64,000 nucleotides of DNA from Rhizobium grahamii (GCF_009498215.1 NZ_CP043498.1:558001-622000); one strand, 5' to 3'. Counted from the first letter of the stretch, positions 9,071-18,803 are shown. Notes: generated by a model from the letters alone, not told the origin. A program made the numbers and translations.

Positions 9071-9565
9071 CTAGATCCTTTTCTCCATACGGAAATTCGT
9101 GAGCCTCTGGCCCCGCTTTTCGACGCTCTGCTGCGCGAGGAGGACAAAGCCGCGCCTTTCGAAGAATGGTCTGGCCGTCAGGCTCGCTTCCGTGAACAGA
9201 CGCGACAGCGCCCATAGCCGGGCCTGCGTCTCCACCGACTGCAACAGCAGGCTGGCAATCCCCATTCCCTGAAAATCCGGGTGGACGAACATCATGTCGA
9301 GATGTCCGTCTGGCTCCAGGTCGGTAAAGCCCGCCGGCTTGCCGTCGACCTCCGCGATCCATGCAGGCCGGCTGGCGCGGCGAACCGCCCATGCCTCGCG
9401 ATCCTCGACCTTGGCCCAGGCGTCGATCTCAGCCGGGCCATAGTCTTTCGATGCCACCTCGCGGATGGCGCGCAGAAAAATCTCCACGGTGGCATCGCAA
9501 TCATCGGCCATATACGGCCGGATTGCCGGGAGGCTCTTCGAAGAGCTTACGTCATCGCCGGTCAT
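9071..9565 (-). CDS. GNAT family N-acetyltransferase
   Basis: About 164 residues with the GNAT core: IRPYMADDCDATVEIF (beta-1/alpha-1), HLDMMFVHPDFQGMGIASLLL (beta-4 and the Q-x2-G-x-G/A acetyl-CoA loop) and FFERRGFVLL near the end. The substrate is unknown. The frame is open to 9610, but the ATG at 9565 is preceded by GGGGAGG and starts just before the fold. It converges with the DksA-type gene. Confidence 0.82.
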   Translation of the reverse strand: MTGDDVSSSKSLPAIRPYMADDCDATVEIFLRAIREVASKDYGPAEIDAWAKVEDREAWAVRRASRPAWIAEVDGKPAGFTDLEPDGHLDMMFVHPDFQGMGIASLLLQSVETQARLWALSRLFTEASLTARPFFERRGFVLLAQQSVEKRGQRLTNFRMEKRI

Positions 9566-9637
9566 CTCGCCTCCCCAGTAGTTGCGTGCGTCGGTTTTCG
9601 GTGCCACCATTCCTCCGCAACGACAAGGACGTTTCGC

Positions 9638-10303
9638 ATGGGCGAGTTCAACGGGATCCGCTGGGCTTATGACAAATATGAACTAATTGCCGATGGGATC
9701 GTCCACGGTGTCGGGCTTGCGCTCGCGCTGGTGGGAGCGACCGCGCTGATCTTCTACGCGACCGTCTGGAGTTCGCATGGGGAGCTCGCGGCCGCGTGGA
9801 TCTACAGCCTCGGCCTTGTCCTGACCCTCGGCATTTCTTTTTCCTACAACGCCTGGCCGGTTTCCCGCACGAAATGGTTTCTCCGGCGGCTGGATCATTC
9901 CTCGATCTTCATCCTGATCGCGGCGACCTACACGCCCTTCCTGCAGCGCGGGGCGGACAATCCGCTGCTGTCAGCCATGCTGATCGCGATCTGGGTCGTG
10001 GCGGCGGCGGGCGTCGTGCTGAAATGCGCGTTTCCCGGGCGCTACGACAAGCTCGCCATCCTGCTTTACCTCGCAATGGGCTGGAGCGGCGTCCTCGTTG
10101 CCGGGCCGGTCGCGGAGCGCATTCCGTTCGTTTCGATGCTGCTCATCATTATCGGCGGCGTCATCTATTCCGCCGGCGTCGTCTTCCATGTATGGGAAAA
10201 GCTTCGCTTCCAGAATGCCATCTGGCACGCCTTTGTCGTTGCCGCCGCCGCTGTACACTACTCGGCTGTGCTGACCTGTCTCAGCGCGGCCACGACCGGC
10301 TAA
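9638..10303 (+). CDS. Hemolysin III / TrhA family membrane protein
   Basis: A 221-residue protein with seven hydrophobic segments. Family motifs are present: DGIVHGVGLALAL in TM1, the RRLDHSSIFILIAATYTP block in the middle, and WHAFVVAAAAVHY in the last helix, where conserved His and Asp residues may bind metal (PAQR superfamily). Length is normal. AAGGAC precedes the ATG. The role is unclear; the family has been linked to membrane energetics and lipid homeostasis more than to haemolysis. Confidence 0.87.
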   Translation: MGEFNGIRWAYDKYELIADGIVHGVGLALALVGATALIFYATVWSSHGELAAAWIYSLGLVLTLGISFSYNAWPVSRTKWFLRRLDHSSIFILIAATYTPFLQRGADNPLLSAMLIAIWVVAAAGVVLKCAFPGRYDKLAILLYLAMGWSGVLVAGPVAERIPFVSMLLIIIGGVIYSAGVVFHVWEKLRFQNAIWHAFVVAAAAVHYSAVLTCLSAATTG

Positions 10304-10408
10304 AAGCATGTCTCCCGAAAGTGGTCGTCGGTTTCGGGACAAAGACATGCGAGAAAACAAGGAGCTAAAGCGCATGAGCGAATCTGAAAGATCGCGACGC
10401 ACTTTAGC
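10304..10408. repeat. RIME-like Rhizobium intergenic mosaic element
   Basis: About 105 bases made of two palindromes. GCATGTCTCCCGAAA (10306) pairs with TTTCGGGACAAAGACATGC (10332), and CTAAAGCGC (10365) pairs with GCACTTTAG (10399). This two-hairpin layout and wording match the RIME elements of rhizobial intergenic regions as I remember them. It fills the gap between two convergent genes and could act as a bidirectional terminator. Confidence 0.7.
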
Positions 10409-10410
10409 GT

Positions 10411-10980
10411 TCAGGCTGCCTTCAGAACGGTGACGACATAGCGGCAAGCCTTGTCGCCGCGGTTGTGAAACGTGCAATCCGCCGCCGGCCCAAGCAGCAG
10501 GCAGTCGCCGGTCGCCAGTTCGTGGACAAGGTCGCCTTCGATGAAGGTCAGTTCGCCCTCGACCATCGATATGCATTGCCTGAGAAACACGAAAGACGAT
10601 GCCGGATAGGAAACCATCGCGCCGGCTGGCAGATCCACTTCGACGATATCGATCGGACTGCCGGCAGCGGGGGAAACGTGCCGTCTGGAATATCCGGTTT
10701 CCGGATCGGTCCAGACCTGCTGATCGGCACGCCGGACCAGCCTCTGGCCGCCGGCTTCCGCCCTTGCGATCAACGACGAGACCGTCAGGCGGAATGCGCC
10801 GCAGAGCTTGCCGAGCAGCGAAGCCGTCGGGCTGCTCTCGCCACGTTCGATCTTGTGGATCATCGCCCGTGACACGCCGGATTCCTCAGAGAGATCGCTG
10901 AGCGACCATCCACGCATTTCTCGCTCGGCGCGGATGCGTTCCCCTAGACAGCGGTCAAAATCGTTTGATATAGTGGACAC
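10411..10980 (-). CDS. XRE-family regulator with C-terminal cupin domain
   Basis: 189 residues: an N-terminal helix-turn-helix (about 12-68, with SLSDLSEESGVSRAMIHKIERG as helices 2-4) and a C-terminal cupin (about 110-187, VEVDLPAGAMVSYPAS...TFHNRG). This is the small-ligand-sensing XRE-cupin class that often controls an adjacent enzyme gene. The start is GTG at 10980, the only plausible one before residue 22. No ribosome site precedes it, so the message may be leaderless. The GTG lies inside a repeated motif of the short divergent region, suggesting autoregulation and control of the acetyltransferase. Confidence 0.85.
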   Translation of the reverse strand: MSTISNDFDRCLGERIRAEREMRGWSLSDLSEESGVSRAMIHKIERGESSPTASLLGKLCGAFRLTVSSLIARAEAGGQRLVRRADQQVWTDPETGYSRRHVSPAAGSPIDIVEVDLPAGAMVSYPASSFVFLRQCISMVEGELTFIEGDLVHELATGDCLLLGPAADCTFHNRGDKACRYVVTVLKAA

Positions 10981-10998
10981 AATGAAACAATAGTGGAC
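10970..10998. promoter_or_regulatory. Direct-repeat operator between XRE-cupin gene and GNAT
   Basis: ATAGTGGAC occurs at 10970-10978 and again at 10990-10998, exactly 20 bases (two helical turns) apart, in a divergent gap of only 26 bases. The first copy overlaps the GTG start of the XRE gene. It is the obvious binding site for that regulator. Confidence 0.6.
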
Positions 10999-11006
10999 TA
11001 ACGCTC

Positions 11007-11522
11007 ATGACGCAAGACGCCATCGTTCGAGACGCCGGCGAGGCCGACCTTCCGGCGATCCGGGATATCTACAACCATGCCGTCGAGCACACGACAGCCA
11101 TCTGGAACGAAACGGTGGTCGATCTCGACAATCGCGTCGAATGGTTCCGGATGCGTCAGGCCCGAGGCTTCCCGGTTCTCGTCGCGGAGAAGGACGGCCG
11201 GATTGCCGGATATGCGTCCTATGGCGACTGGCGTGCATTCGAGGGTTTCCGTCATACGGTCGAGCACTCGGTCTATGTCGAAAAGGACCATCAGGGCGCC
11301 GGCATCGGCAAGCTTCTGATGAAGGCCCTGATCGCCCGGGCGGCGGAAAACGGCATTCACGTCATGATCGCCGGCATCGAAGCCGGCAACGTCGCCTCCA
11401 TCGGCCTGCACGAGAAACTGGGCTTCCGCAACGGCGGCACGTTCCACGAGGTCGGCATCAAGTTCGGTCGCTGGCTCGACCTGACCTTCATGGAGCTTCA
11501 GGTCTCGAAACAAACAGCCTAG
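11007..11522 (+). CDS. GNAT acetyltransferase, PAT/MnaT (phosphinothricin N-acetyltransferase-like)
   Basis: A 171-residue enzyme. It opens VRDAGEADLPAIRDIYNHAV, then has TAIWNETVVDLDNRVEWF, typical of the bar/pat/YncA branch. The acetyl-CoA loop is VEKDHQGAGIGKLLM and the late block NVASIGLHEKLGF. Family members acetylate phosphinothricin, methionine sulfone/sulfoximine or other amino acids. Placement divergent from an XRE-cupin regulator with shared repeats suggests inducible expression; the ligand is unknown. Confidence 0.85.
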   Translation: MTQDAIVRDAGEADLPAIRDIYNHAVEHTTAIWNETVVDLDNRVEWFRMRQARGFPVLVAEKDGRIAGYASYGDWRAFEGFRHTVEHSVYVEKDHQGAGIGKLLMKALIARAAENGIHVMIAGIEAGNVASIGLHEKLGFRNGGTFHEVGIKFGRWLDLTFMELQVSKQTA

Positions 11523-11527
11523 GCGCT

Positions 11528-11935
11528 TTAGCGTCCGGGTTCGAAGGCCAGGGAATGGCCGTTGATGCAGTAGCGCTGTCCCGTCGGGGGCGGGCCATCG
11601 GGAAACACGTGCCCGAGATGCGCATCGCATGTGCCGCAACGGATTTCCGTACGAACCATGCCGTAAGTAGTGTCGCGATGTTCGGTCACCGCATCCGGCG
11701 CGACCGGTTCGAAATAGCTTGGCCAGCCGCATCCCGCGTCGAACTTCGTGTCGGATCGGAAGAGCGGCGAATTGCAACAGACACAACGGTAGAGCCCGGT
11801 TTCGAACGAATCCCAGTAGGGCCCGGTGAACGCGCGCTCCGTGCCGTGCTGGCGCGTGATGCGGTATTGTTCGGGCGTCAGCTGTTCCTTCCATTCGGCG
11901 TCGGTTTTGCGGAACGTTGCGATCGTGTCTGTCAT
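11528..11935 (-). CDS. msrB: Peptide-methionine (R)-S-oxide reductase MsrB
   Basis: Reduces methionine-R-sulfoxide in oxidised proteins. The 135 residues carry both zinc CxxC pairs (C51/C54 in RCVCCN, C100/C103 in CGTC) and the catalytic Cys in RYCINGHSL (C123). [10 protein letters not shown] and [10 protein letters not shown] are signature blocks. C69 in GCGWPS is a possible resolving cysteine. It converges with the GNAT gene, six bases apart. Confidence 0.95.
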   Translation of the reverse strand: MTDTIATFRKTDAEWKEQLTPEQYRITRQHGTERAFTGPYWDSFETGLYRCVCCNSPLFRSDTKFDAGCGWPSYFEPVAPDAVTEHRDTTYGMVRTEIRCGTCDAHLGHVFPDGPPPTGQRYCINGHSLAFEPGR

Positions 11936-12125
11936 GGATCTTCTCCTTCCGGATGAAATGGATGGATTTGCGCTCCTGCCGGGAATGTGGGGCCCTCCAT
12001 CAAAACGATCAAGACATCTGCCTTTCGGTTGAACCTCGGCTGTACTCCAAAGAGGGGATTCACCGCAGAAAACATCTTGGTATAGAATTGGTTAATTCCA
12101 AGGCGTCGCGATCTGGGGGGCGGAC

Positions 12126-12374
12126 GTGCTTTATCCTGTTGTTTCGAGCATCTACGCGGCAATCGCGGCAATGTGCCTCCTGCTGACGCTTCTGGAAGGC
12201 TGGGCCAGCCACGACGGCTGGCCGCCGCGCCGGCTGCTCGGTCTTGTCGCCTGCGTCTTCTGGCCTCTGTCCTTAATCGTCTTCGTCGGCCACGACCTTC
12301 TGTTTCGCAACGCCTCGCAGCTGCCGGAGCTCACTTCCTGTGCGAAACGTGCCGGCCGGCCGAAGATTGCTTGA
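12126..12374 (+). CDS. Small two-helix membrane protein, unknown function
   Basis: 82 residues with two hydrophobic segments (about 4-22 and 38-56) and a polar tail. The GTG start at 12126 has a G-rich run (GGGGGGCGG) before it. The frame has normal coding character and the gene sits 85 bases before phaA on the same strand, so it could be transcribed with the antiporter operon. I do not recognise a family. Confidence 0.5.
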   Translation: MLYPVVSSIYAAIAAMCLLLTLLEGWASHDGWPPRRLLGLVACVFWPLSLIVFVGHDLLFRNASQLPELTSCAKRAGRPKIA

Positions 12375-12423
12375 GGCCCAGCCCTTCTTCTCCTAAAGGT
12401 TACAACCACTTCGGCATGGGACC

Positions 12424-12440
12424 GCCTTTCGAGAAAAGGC
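12424..12440 (+). promoter_or_regulatory. Hairpin in the phaA leader
   Basis: GCCTTT-CGAGA-AAAGGC forms a six-base-pair hairpin 19 bases before the phaA start, with no T-run after it. It could affect translation initiation or message stability. Weak evidence: short stem. Confidence 0.3.
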
Positions 12441-12459
12441 CTTAGGCAGAGGAACAGGG

Positions 12460-14835
12460 ATGGCCGATGCAACGGCACTGACGTTTGCGGCTTTATGCCT
12501 GCCGTTCCTCGGCGCTGTCGTGGCGCCGTTTCTTGTCCGCATGCTCGGGGCCAGGGCGGCATGGCTGCTTGCGCTCCTGCCATTGCTGGCATTCGCTCAT
12601 TTTCTCGGCCAGCTTCCGGCAGTCGCGGTCGGTCCCATCACGGGCGGCTATGATTGGGCGCCGAGCCTCGGGCTTCGGTTTTCCTGGCTGCTGGATGGTC
12701 TTTCCGTCACCTTCGCGCTGCTGATCACGGGCATCGGCGCCCTGATCGTCATCTATGCCGGCGGCTACCTCGAGGGCCACGCCGATCAGGGGCGGTTCTT
12801 CTCCTTCATCTTCCTGTTCATGGGCGCGATGCTCGGGCTTGTTGTCTCCGACAACTTCCTGATGCTGTTCGTCTTCTGGGAGCTGACCTCGATTGCGTCC
12901 TTCCTGCTGATCGGCTTCGACCATCGCCGGGCGGCGGCACGCCGAGCAGCGCTGCAGGCGCTTGTGGTGACAGGTGGTGGCGGCCTTGCGCTGCTGGCGG
13001 GCCTGCTGCTGGTCTCAAGCGCGACAGGCGCGGCGGAGCTGTCTCAATTGCTGCAATCGGGCGACATCCTGCGCGACAACCCGTATTACCTGCCGGTCCT
13101 GCTGCTTGTTCTGGGTGGCGCTTTCACCAAGTCGGCGCAATTCCCGTTTCATGTCTGGCTGCCGAATGCGATGGAGGCGCCGACGCCGGTGTCGGCCTAT
13201 CTGCATTCCGCGACCATGGTGAAGGCCGGCGTCTATCTGTTGATGCGGCTCAATCCGGCAATGGGCGGCACCGTTGCATGGGAAGTGCTGCTGCCGCTTT
13301 TCGGCGGCGTGACGCTTGTGGTCGGCGCATTGCTTGCCGTGGCGCAGACCGACCTGAAGCTTCAGCTTGCCTATACGACCGTCGCCTCCCTTGGCCTGCT
13401 CGTCATGATGGTCGGGTTCGGAACGTCCCATGCAATCGAGGCAGCCGTTGTCTACCTGGTCGCGCATTCGCTCTTCAAAGGCGCGCTCTTCATGGTCGCC
13501 GGGATCATCGATCATGAAACGGGCACGCGTGACGTCACCCGCCTGGGCGGCCTGCGGCATGCCTTGCCGGCCACCTTCGCCGCCGCCTTGGTCGCCGCCA
13601 TCTCGATGGGCGGCCTGCCGCCGGCCTTCGGGTTCCTTGCCAAGGAACAGATCTATGACGCGCTCGCCACGGCATCGCCATGGGCCGTCGTCGCCACGTC
13701 GATGGCGGTGCTCGGCAATGCGCTGATGTTCGCGATCGCCTTTGCCGTTGGCTTGAAACCCTTCTGGGGCAAGACGAAGGGAACACCGAAACAACCTCAC
13801 GAGGCGCCGATCTCGCTGCTGGCGGGGCCCGCGGCTCTGGCTGCCCTCGGAGTGCTGGCTGCGCTCTTCGCAGGGCACGTTCATCAATGGGTGTCTTCGC
13901 CGATGGCGTCTGCCGTCAGCGGCAGCACCGTCGAAGTCGGCATCTCGCTTGCACCTCATATCGGCCTGCCGCTGCTGTTGTCGTTGCTGACCATTGCGCT
14001 TGGTGCCGCTTTCTACTGGCAGCTTGATCGCCTCCGCGCCGGCATGGCCCTTTGCCTCCGCTGGCTCGGAACCGGCCCCGATCGGGGCTTCGACCATGCC
14101 ATTACAGGACTGATCCGCCTATCTGCCGCCGTCACCCGCATTCTGCAGCCAGGGCGGCTGGAGATCTACATCACCTGCACTTTCCTCTGCGTCGCCGCGA
14201 TACTGTTGCTGCCGCTCTGGATCTACGGGGAGCTTCCCGTCATGCCTGCCTTTCCGTCGCATCTGCAGCTGCATGAGGCCGGAGTACTTTTGCTGGCGCT
14301 TGCCGGGATCCTCGCCGTCGTCGTGGCGCGTGACCGGCTGACCGCGATCGTATCGCTCGGCATCCAGGGCTTCTCCGTCGCCATCCTGTTCCTGCTTTTC
14401 GGAGCCCCCGATCTCGCCTTCACGCAGCTGATGGTGGAAACGCTCGCCGTCGTCATCCTCGCGATGGTCATGACGCGGCTGCGCCTGTCGCCACGGGATC
14501 GGCGATCGTTCGGCCAGATGCTGTTGGACGGCAGCATTGCGATTGCCTGCGGCTGCGGCTTTGCGCTACTCCTGATGAAAGCCACCGAGCGGCCTCTGGA
14601 CATGGCGCTCAGCGATTTCTTCAACACCTATTCCAAGGCGATCGCGCACGGCGCCAATGTCGTCAACGTCATCATCGTCGACTTCCGCGGCACGGACACG
14701 CTGGGTGAAATCGCCGTCGTCGCCATGACCGGGCTTGCGATCCTGGCACTGATCCGCGTTCGGGCGCACACAGAGCGAAAGCTCGCCGAGAACGATCCAA
14801 ATGCGCCTGAGGATCTGGGAGTTGAGCGCCCATGA
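12460..14835 (+). CDS. phaA: Monovalent cation/H+ antiporter subunit A (PhaA/MrpA)
   Basis: The largest subunit of the hetero-oligomeric Mrp/Pha antiporter, which expels Na+ or K+ in exchange for H+ and supports growth at high pH or salt. At 791 residues and about 20 hydrophobic segments it has the NuoL-like core ([36 protein letters not shown] with the conserved Lys and His) and the C-terminal extension with the MbhD/MbhE-like region ([32 protein letters not shown]). It is not fused to PhaB, so this is the seven-gene type. Its stop overlaps the phaB start by four bases. Confidence 0.93.
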   Translation: MADATALTFAALCLPFLGAVVAPFLVRMLGARAAWLLALLPLLAFAHFLGQLPAVAVGPITGGYDWAPSLGLRFSWLLDGLSVTFALLITGIGALIVIYAGGYLEGHADQGRFFSFIFLFMGAMLGLVVSDNFLMLFVFWELTSIASFLLIGFDHRRAAARRAALQALVVTGGGGLALLAGLLLVSSATGAAELSQLLQSGDILRDNPYYLPVLLLVLGGAFTKSAQFPFHVWLPNAMEAPTPVSAYLHSATMVKAGVYLLMRLNPAMGGTVAWEVLLPLFGGVTLVVGALLAVAQTDLKLQLAYTTVASLGLLVMMVGFGTSHAIEAAVVYLVAHSLFKGALFMVAGIIDHETGTRDVTRLGGLRHALPATFAAALVAAISMGGLPPAFGFLAKEQIYDALATASPWAVVATSMAVLGNALMFAIAFAVGLKPFWGKTKGTPKQPHEAPISLLAGPAALAALGVLAALFAGHVHQWVSSPMASAVSGSTVEVGISLAPHIGLPLLLSLLTIALGAAFYWQLDRLRAGMALCLRWLGTGPDRGFDHAITGLIRLSAAVTRILQPGRLEIYITCTFLCVAAILLLPLWIYGELPVMPAFPSHLQLHEAGVLLLALAGILAVVVARDRLTAIVSLGIQGFSVAILFLLFGAPDLAFTQLMVETLAVVILAMVMTRLRLSPRDRRSFGQMLLDGSIAIACGCGFALLLMKATERPLDMALSDFFNTYSKAIAHGANVVNVIIVDFRGTDTLGEIAVVAMTGLAILALIRVRAHTERKLAENDPNAPEDLGVERP

Positions 14836-15251
14836 ATACGCTGATCTTCAGGACCGTCGCACCCGGATTGACGGCCCTGATGCTGCTCTTTTCCGTCTTC
14901 GTGCTGTTGCGCGGCCACAATGAGCCGGGCGGCGGTTTCATCGGCGGGCTGATCGCAGCCTCGGCGCTGGCGATCTTCGCAATCGCGCGCGGCGTCGGAT
15001 CTGTGCGCCGCGCCATCGTTTTCCATCCGCTGGCGATTGCCGGTGCCGGATTGCTAATGGCCTGCTGCGCCGGGCTTCTGTCGCTGTTCCTTGCTGTTCC
15101 GTTCATGACGGGTCTCTGGATCTATCCGTCGCTCTTTGGCGTCGAAGTCCCTCTATCGAGTGTCATGCTGTTCGATATCGGCGTCTATCTCGTGGTCGTC
15201 GGATCGCTGACGTCGATCGCGCTGGCGCTCGAGGAACGGGAGGTGGAATGA
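14832..15251 (+). CDS. phaB: Cation/H+ antiporter subunit B (PhaB/MrpB)
   Basis: 139 residues with four hydrophobic segments and the MnhB signature [21 protein letters not shown] near residue 25. It forms part of the membrane arm next to PhaA. Its start lies in an ATGA overlap with phaA and its end in an ATGA overlap with phaC, implying translational coupling. Confidence 0.93.
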   Translation: MNTLIFRTVAPGLTALMLLFSVFVLLRGHNEPGGGFIGGLIAASALAIFAIARGVGSVRRAIVFHPLAIAGAGLLMACCAGLLSLFLAVPFMTGLWIYPSLFGVEVPLSSVMLFDIGVYLVVVGSLTSIALALEEREVE

Positions 15252-15628
15252 TGGAACCGGTGTTTGCCGTTCTCGTTGGCCTGTTCTTCGCGGCAGCGAT
15301 CTATCTGATGCTGTCGAAATTTTCGATCCGTATCATGCTGGGGATCGCCGTACTCGGAAATGCCGTCAATCTGCTGCTCTTCACGGCTGGCAGGATCACG
15401 CGCGAGGTGCCGCCCATCGTTCCCGCTGATCTCCAGGCCTTGCCGGCAGGCGCGGCAAACCCGTTGCCGCAGGCCCTGATCCTGACGGCGATCGTCATCT
15501 CCTTCTCGTTTCTGGCCTTCCTGCTGGTTCTGACCTATCGCGCCTACCAGGACATCGGCACCGACAATACCGACGACATGCGCATCGCCGAGCCCGACAA
15601 GCCGCGGCTGCCGCCGATGGGATACTGA
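15248..15628 (+). CDS. phaC: Cation/H+ antiporter subunit C (PhaC/MrpC)
   Basis: 126 residues, NuoK-like, with three membrane helices. The block [17 protein letters not shown] and the later [15 protein letters not shown], with the conserved A-LVLTAIVI pattern of NuoK/MnhC, identify it. The C-terminal tail is polar and proline-rich. Two bases separate its stop from the phaD start. Confidence 0.93.
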   Translation: MMEPVFAVLVGLFFAAAIYLMLSKFSIRIMLGIAVLGNAVNLLLFTAGRITREVPPIVPADLQALPAGAANPLPQALILTAIVISFSFLAFLLVLTYRAYQDIGTDNTDDMRIAEPDKPRLPPMGY

Positions 15629-15630
15629 GG

Positions 15631-17190
15631 ATGGCAGTATCCCCGGGAGCAACGATCGATATCTCCGCCGCCATGACGGTCGCGCCCGTGCCGCTTGGCG
15701 CGTGGCTGGCAGTCGCGCCGGTCGCGCTTTGCGTTACGCTCGGCGCAATTCTGTTGATGGCGCGCAGCTCGCTGCGGCTGCAGGCGTGGATTGCGCTTTG
15801 CGGCCTCGGTCTGCTTGTGCTGATCGACGCCGCTTTGCTCGCCAAGGTGATTGCCGAGGGGCCGGTCACCATGGTGATGGGGCGTTGGCTTCCGCCGTTC
15901 GGCATTGCCTTCACCGTCGATCTGTTTGGCGCCCTGATGGCACTGGCTGCTGCCGTCGTTGCGCTCGCGGCCGGCATATACGGGCTCGCCGATATCGACG
16001 AGACTGCCCGGCGATACGGTTTCTATCCGCTGCTGATGATGCTGATGGCCGGTGTCAGCGGCGCCTTTCTGACCGGCGACGTCTTCAACCTCTATGTCTG
16101 GTTCGAGGTCCTGCTAATCTCGTCCTTCGGCCTGCTGGTGCTCGGCTCCGAGCGCGGCCAGATCGATGGGGCGATGAAGTACGCGGTGCTGAACCTCATC
16201 GGCACGACGCTGTTTCTGATCGCCGTCGGCGTCCTCTACGGCGTCTTCGGAACGCTGAACATGGCCGATATCGCGATCAAGGCCGAGACGTTGCGGGAAG
16301 GGGCGCCGATGATGACGCTGGCGGCCCTGTTCCTGCTGGCCTTCGCGATGAAGGCTGCCGCCTTTCCCGTCAATTTCTGGCTGCCTGCCTCCTACCATAC
16401 GCCGAGAATCGTGGTCTCGGCGCTCTTTGCCGGCTTGCTGACCAAGGTCGGCATCTATGCTCTTCTCCGTGTCATGTTCCTGCTGCTGCCGGTGGAGCGC
16501 GAACAGCTGAGCCTGCTGATCGCCATCGTCGGAGCCGTGACCATCATCGTCGCGGCCCTCGGCGTTCTCGCGCAGGACGATATCCGTCGGCTTCTCGGCT
16601 ATGTCGTCATTTCGGGAATCGGCAACATGCTGATCGGGGCAGCACTTGGCACCGCCGGCGGCCTGTCCGGCGCGATCTTCTACGCGCTTCAGTCGATGGT
16701 GCTGATGACGGCGCTCTACTTCGTTGCCGGACAGGCAGCGACGCTTGGGAAGAGTTTCTCGCTGACGGAGCTGGGCGGCCTCTACAGGCGAAACGGCGCC
16801 TTTGCGGCGATCTCGCTGATCCTGTTTCTCTCCGCATGTGGCTTGCCGCCGTTTGCCGGTTTCTGGCCGAAGGTGATGCTGGTCAAGGCGTCGCTGGATG
16901 TCGGTGCCTGGTGGCTGGCCGCGCCGATACTCATCGGCAGCCTGCTGACCACGATTGCCTTCGGTCGCCTGTTCCTGCTCGCATACTGGCGGCCCGCAGC
17001 CGCGGTGCCGGAAACGCGAAAGTCGCTCGACCTGCGTGTACTTCTGCCGCTGCTCGGGCTCTCAGCCCTGGTCGTCGGCTTCGGACTGCTGCCCGAACGT
17101 CTGCTCCTGCTGGTTCAGGGGGCATCGATGGAGCTTGCCGACCCGACGATCTATCTCCGATCGGTCTTTCCGGGGAGTGCCGCACCGTGA
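15631..17190 (+). CDS. phaD: Cation/H+ antiporter subunit D (PhaD/MrpD)
   Basis: 519 residues and about 14 hydrophobic segments, homologous to NuoM/NuoN. Core motifs are GDVFNLYVWFEVLLISSFGL, the MKAAAFPVNFWLPASY lysine helix and the DDIRRLLGYVVISGIG block. It belongs to the ion-translocating arm with PhaA. Its terminal TGA overlaps the GTG of phaE. Confidence 0.93.
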   Translation: MAVSPGATIDISAAMTVAPVPLGAWLAVAPVALCVTLGAILLMARSSLRLQAWIALCGLGLLVLIDAALLAKVIAEGPVTMVMGRWLPPFGIAFTVDLFGALMALAAAVVALAAGIYGLADIDETARRYGFYPLLMMLMAGVSGAFLTGDVFNLYVWFEVLLISSFGLLVLGSERGQIDGAMKYAVLNLIGTTLFLIAVGVLYGVFGTLNMADIAIKAETLREGAPMMTLAALFLLAFAMKAAAFPVNFWLPASYHTPRIVVSALFAGLLTKVGIYALLRVMFLLLPVEREQLSLLIAIVGAVTIIVAALGVLAQDDIRRLLGYVVISGIGNMLIGAALGTAGGLSGAIFYALQSMVLMTALYFVAGQAATLGKSFSLTELGGLYRRNGAFAAISLILFLSACGLPPFAGFWPKVMLVKASLDVGAWWLAAPILIGSLLTTIAFGRLFLLAYWRPAAAVPETRKSLDLRVLLPLLGLSALVVGFGLLPERLLLLVQGASMELADPTIYLRSVFPGSAAP

Positions 17191-17660
17191 CCTCGCTGCT
17201 CTTCAATCTCCTGCTTGCGATCATGTGGTGCGTCGTCACCGGCAGCCCGTCTGTTCATAACATGATCCTCGGCTTCGCCCTTGGCGCACTCGCGCTCTTC
17301 GTGGTGCGCGAACCCTATGGCAGTCGCGGATATCTGCGGCGCTTCGTGGCTGTCCTGTCGCTTGCGGCGATCTTCCTCAAAGAACTCGCACTGTCGGCCT
17401 GCAAGGTGGCGCTGACGGTGCTGCGGCCGGACATGCGCCTGAAGCCCGGGATATTCGCGTTTCCGCTGACGGTGCAGACCGACGTTGAAATCATGCTGCT
17501 CGCCAATCTCATCACCCTGACGCCAGGCACTTTGTCGGTCGATGTCTCGGATGATCGCAGGACGCTCTTTGTCCACGCGCTCGATTGCTCCGATCCGGAG
17601 GGAACAAGACGCGGCATCGCGGATGGCTTCGAGCGCAAGATCGCGGAGGTGTTTCGCTGA
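17187..17660 (+). CDS. phaE: Cation/H+ antiporter subunit E (PhaE/MrpE)
   Basis: 157 residues, beginning with GTG inside a GTGA overlap with phaD. Two N-terminal hydrophobic segments are followed by a soluble domain with the MnhE blocks [33 protein letters not shown] and FVHALDC. The open frame continues far upstream, but that part is only a shadow of phaD in another frame. Confidence 0.92.
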   Translation: MTSLLFNLLLAIMWCVVTGSPSVHNMILGFALGALALFVVREPYGSRGYLRRFVAVLSLAAIFLKELALSACKVALTVLRPDMRLKPGIFAFPLTVQTDVEIMLLANLITLTPGTLSVDVSDDRRTLFVHALDCSDPEGTRRGIADGFERKIAEVFR

Positions 17661-18031
17661 TGTTCCTTGGACCGATTGTCTACACGGCTGCCACCATCGC
17701 CTTGTTCATCCTTGCGATCGCATTTCTGCTCGCCGGCTGGCGGGTGATTGCAGGGCCGACGCTGCCCGATCGTGTATTGGCGCTTGATACGTTGTCCGGC
17801 ATCGCAATCGGCTTTATAGCCGTCGTTGCCGTGAAGACGGGCTTCACGCTCTATATCGATATCGCAATCGCGCTTGGCCTCGTCGGCTTCCTGGCTACCG
17901 TGGCCTTCGCGCGCTTCGTGCTGTCGCAAGGGGGCGAATATGGATCGAATCAGTCCGGACGGTATGAACGCAAGCCCGAGCCCTCAGGCAAGCGCGCTGG
18001 CCGCCGCAAGGGCAAGGGAGACAGGTCGTGA
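17660..18031 (+). CDS. phaF: Cation/H+ antiporter subunit F (PhaF/MrpF)
   Basis: 123 residues with three membrane helices, including [19 protein letters not shown], the MnhF/PhaF signature. The C-terminal 30 residues are basic and hydrophilic ([17 protein letters not shown]), longer than in many homologues. Start and the phaE stop share one base (TGATG). Confidence 0.92.
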   Translation: MFLGPIVYTAATIALFILAIAFLLAGWRVIAGPTLPDRVLALDTLSGIAIGFIAVVAVKTGFTLYIDIAIALGLVGFLATVAFARFVLSQGGEYGSNQSGRYERKPEPSGKRAGRRKGKGDRS

Positions 18032-18360
18032 TCGCGGAAGCTCTGGCAGTCATCGTCGCGCTGCTCTTGATAGCAGGCGCGCTTTTCGCCCTGGTGGCGG
18101 CGCTCGGGATCCTGCGTCTGCCGGATCTCTATACGCGCATGCACGCCGCCTCGAAGGCGGGAACTGTGGGTTCAGGTCTGCTTTTGCTTGCAGCCGGTCT
18201 TCATTCGGGAGAGGTTGCCGTCTTCGCGCGCGCCTTGGCCGGATTCGTTTTCTTCATCCTCACAGCACCTGTTGCTGCACATTTACTTGCGAGAGCAGCA
18301 CATATGACAGGATATCGTCTGGGCCCGGATTCGACGCAGGATGATCTTCTTGGAAGGTGA
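18028..18360 (+). CDS. phaG: Cation/H+ antiporter subunit G (PhaG/MrpG)
   Basis: 110 residues beginning with GTG in a GTGA overlap with phaF. Three hydrophobic segments and the MnhG signature [21 protein letters not shown] identify the last subunit of the complex. It is the final gene of the operon; an AT-rich non-coding stretch follows. Confidence 0.92.
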   Translation: MIAEALAVIVALLLIAGALFALVAALGILRLPDLYTRMHAASKAGTVGSGLLLLAAGLHSGEVAVFARALAGFVFFILTAPVAAHLLARAAHMTGYRLGPDSTQDDLLGR

Positions 18361-18803
18361 GTGGGGTTCGTGTTCAGTATTTTAAGCAGCTTTTTGCAGC
18401 TTTAAGCAGCGTTTTTGATGTTTAATGTTTGTGCTGCCCCATAACAATTCTTGGAAATTATTCGATTTTCGTTGGATATATATGAAATAATAATTGGCGT
18501 TTTCGCAAAACGGTGATATTTGATTGTGCAAGTAGAGTTCTGATATTGAATTAGAATGACAGCGCTTTTTCCTCGTTGACTTTGAATTTCAGTGTTTAAT
18601 TGGGGAAAGTGGCTTTAGTTAGTTCGTAACGATTTGATATCAGGCAGTATAAAAACAGGTTTCGGCCTCAGGAATCTAGGGGTGGATTTCAGTTTTTCGA
18701 AACAGGTAGCCGCAGACTGAGTTTTTTGCTGTTCGCTCTACGAGAGTGGTCGAATGCCGTGAGGCGCTCGACCGTGTGAGCATGAAAACAGGAGAAACGA
18801 AAC
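18361..18803. promoter_or_regulatory. AT-rich control region of mucR, with phased repeats
   Basis: 443 bases without a gene and clearly richer in A/T than the surroundings. GCAGC recurs at 18386, 18396 and 18406, exactly 10 bases apart, separated by T/A tracts, a pattern expected of curved DNA. TATAAA near 18650 could be a -10 element. MucR/Ros proteins bind AT-rich DNA and repress their own genes, so this is the likely autoregulatory region and a long 5' leader. No small RNA or ORF was recognised. Confidence 0.55.

Noticed and set aside
12080..12105. GAATTGGTTAATTC inverted repeat upstream of the small membrane protein
   Set aside because: Only five base pairs around a four-base loop; expected by chance in AT-rich sequence.
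15702..17186. Upstream part of a 652-codon frame that ends as phaE
   Set aside because: Only the last 157 codons are phaE; the rest is phaD read in another frame.
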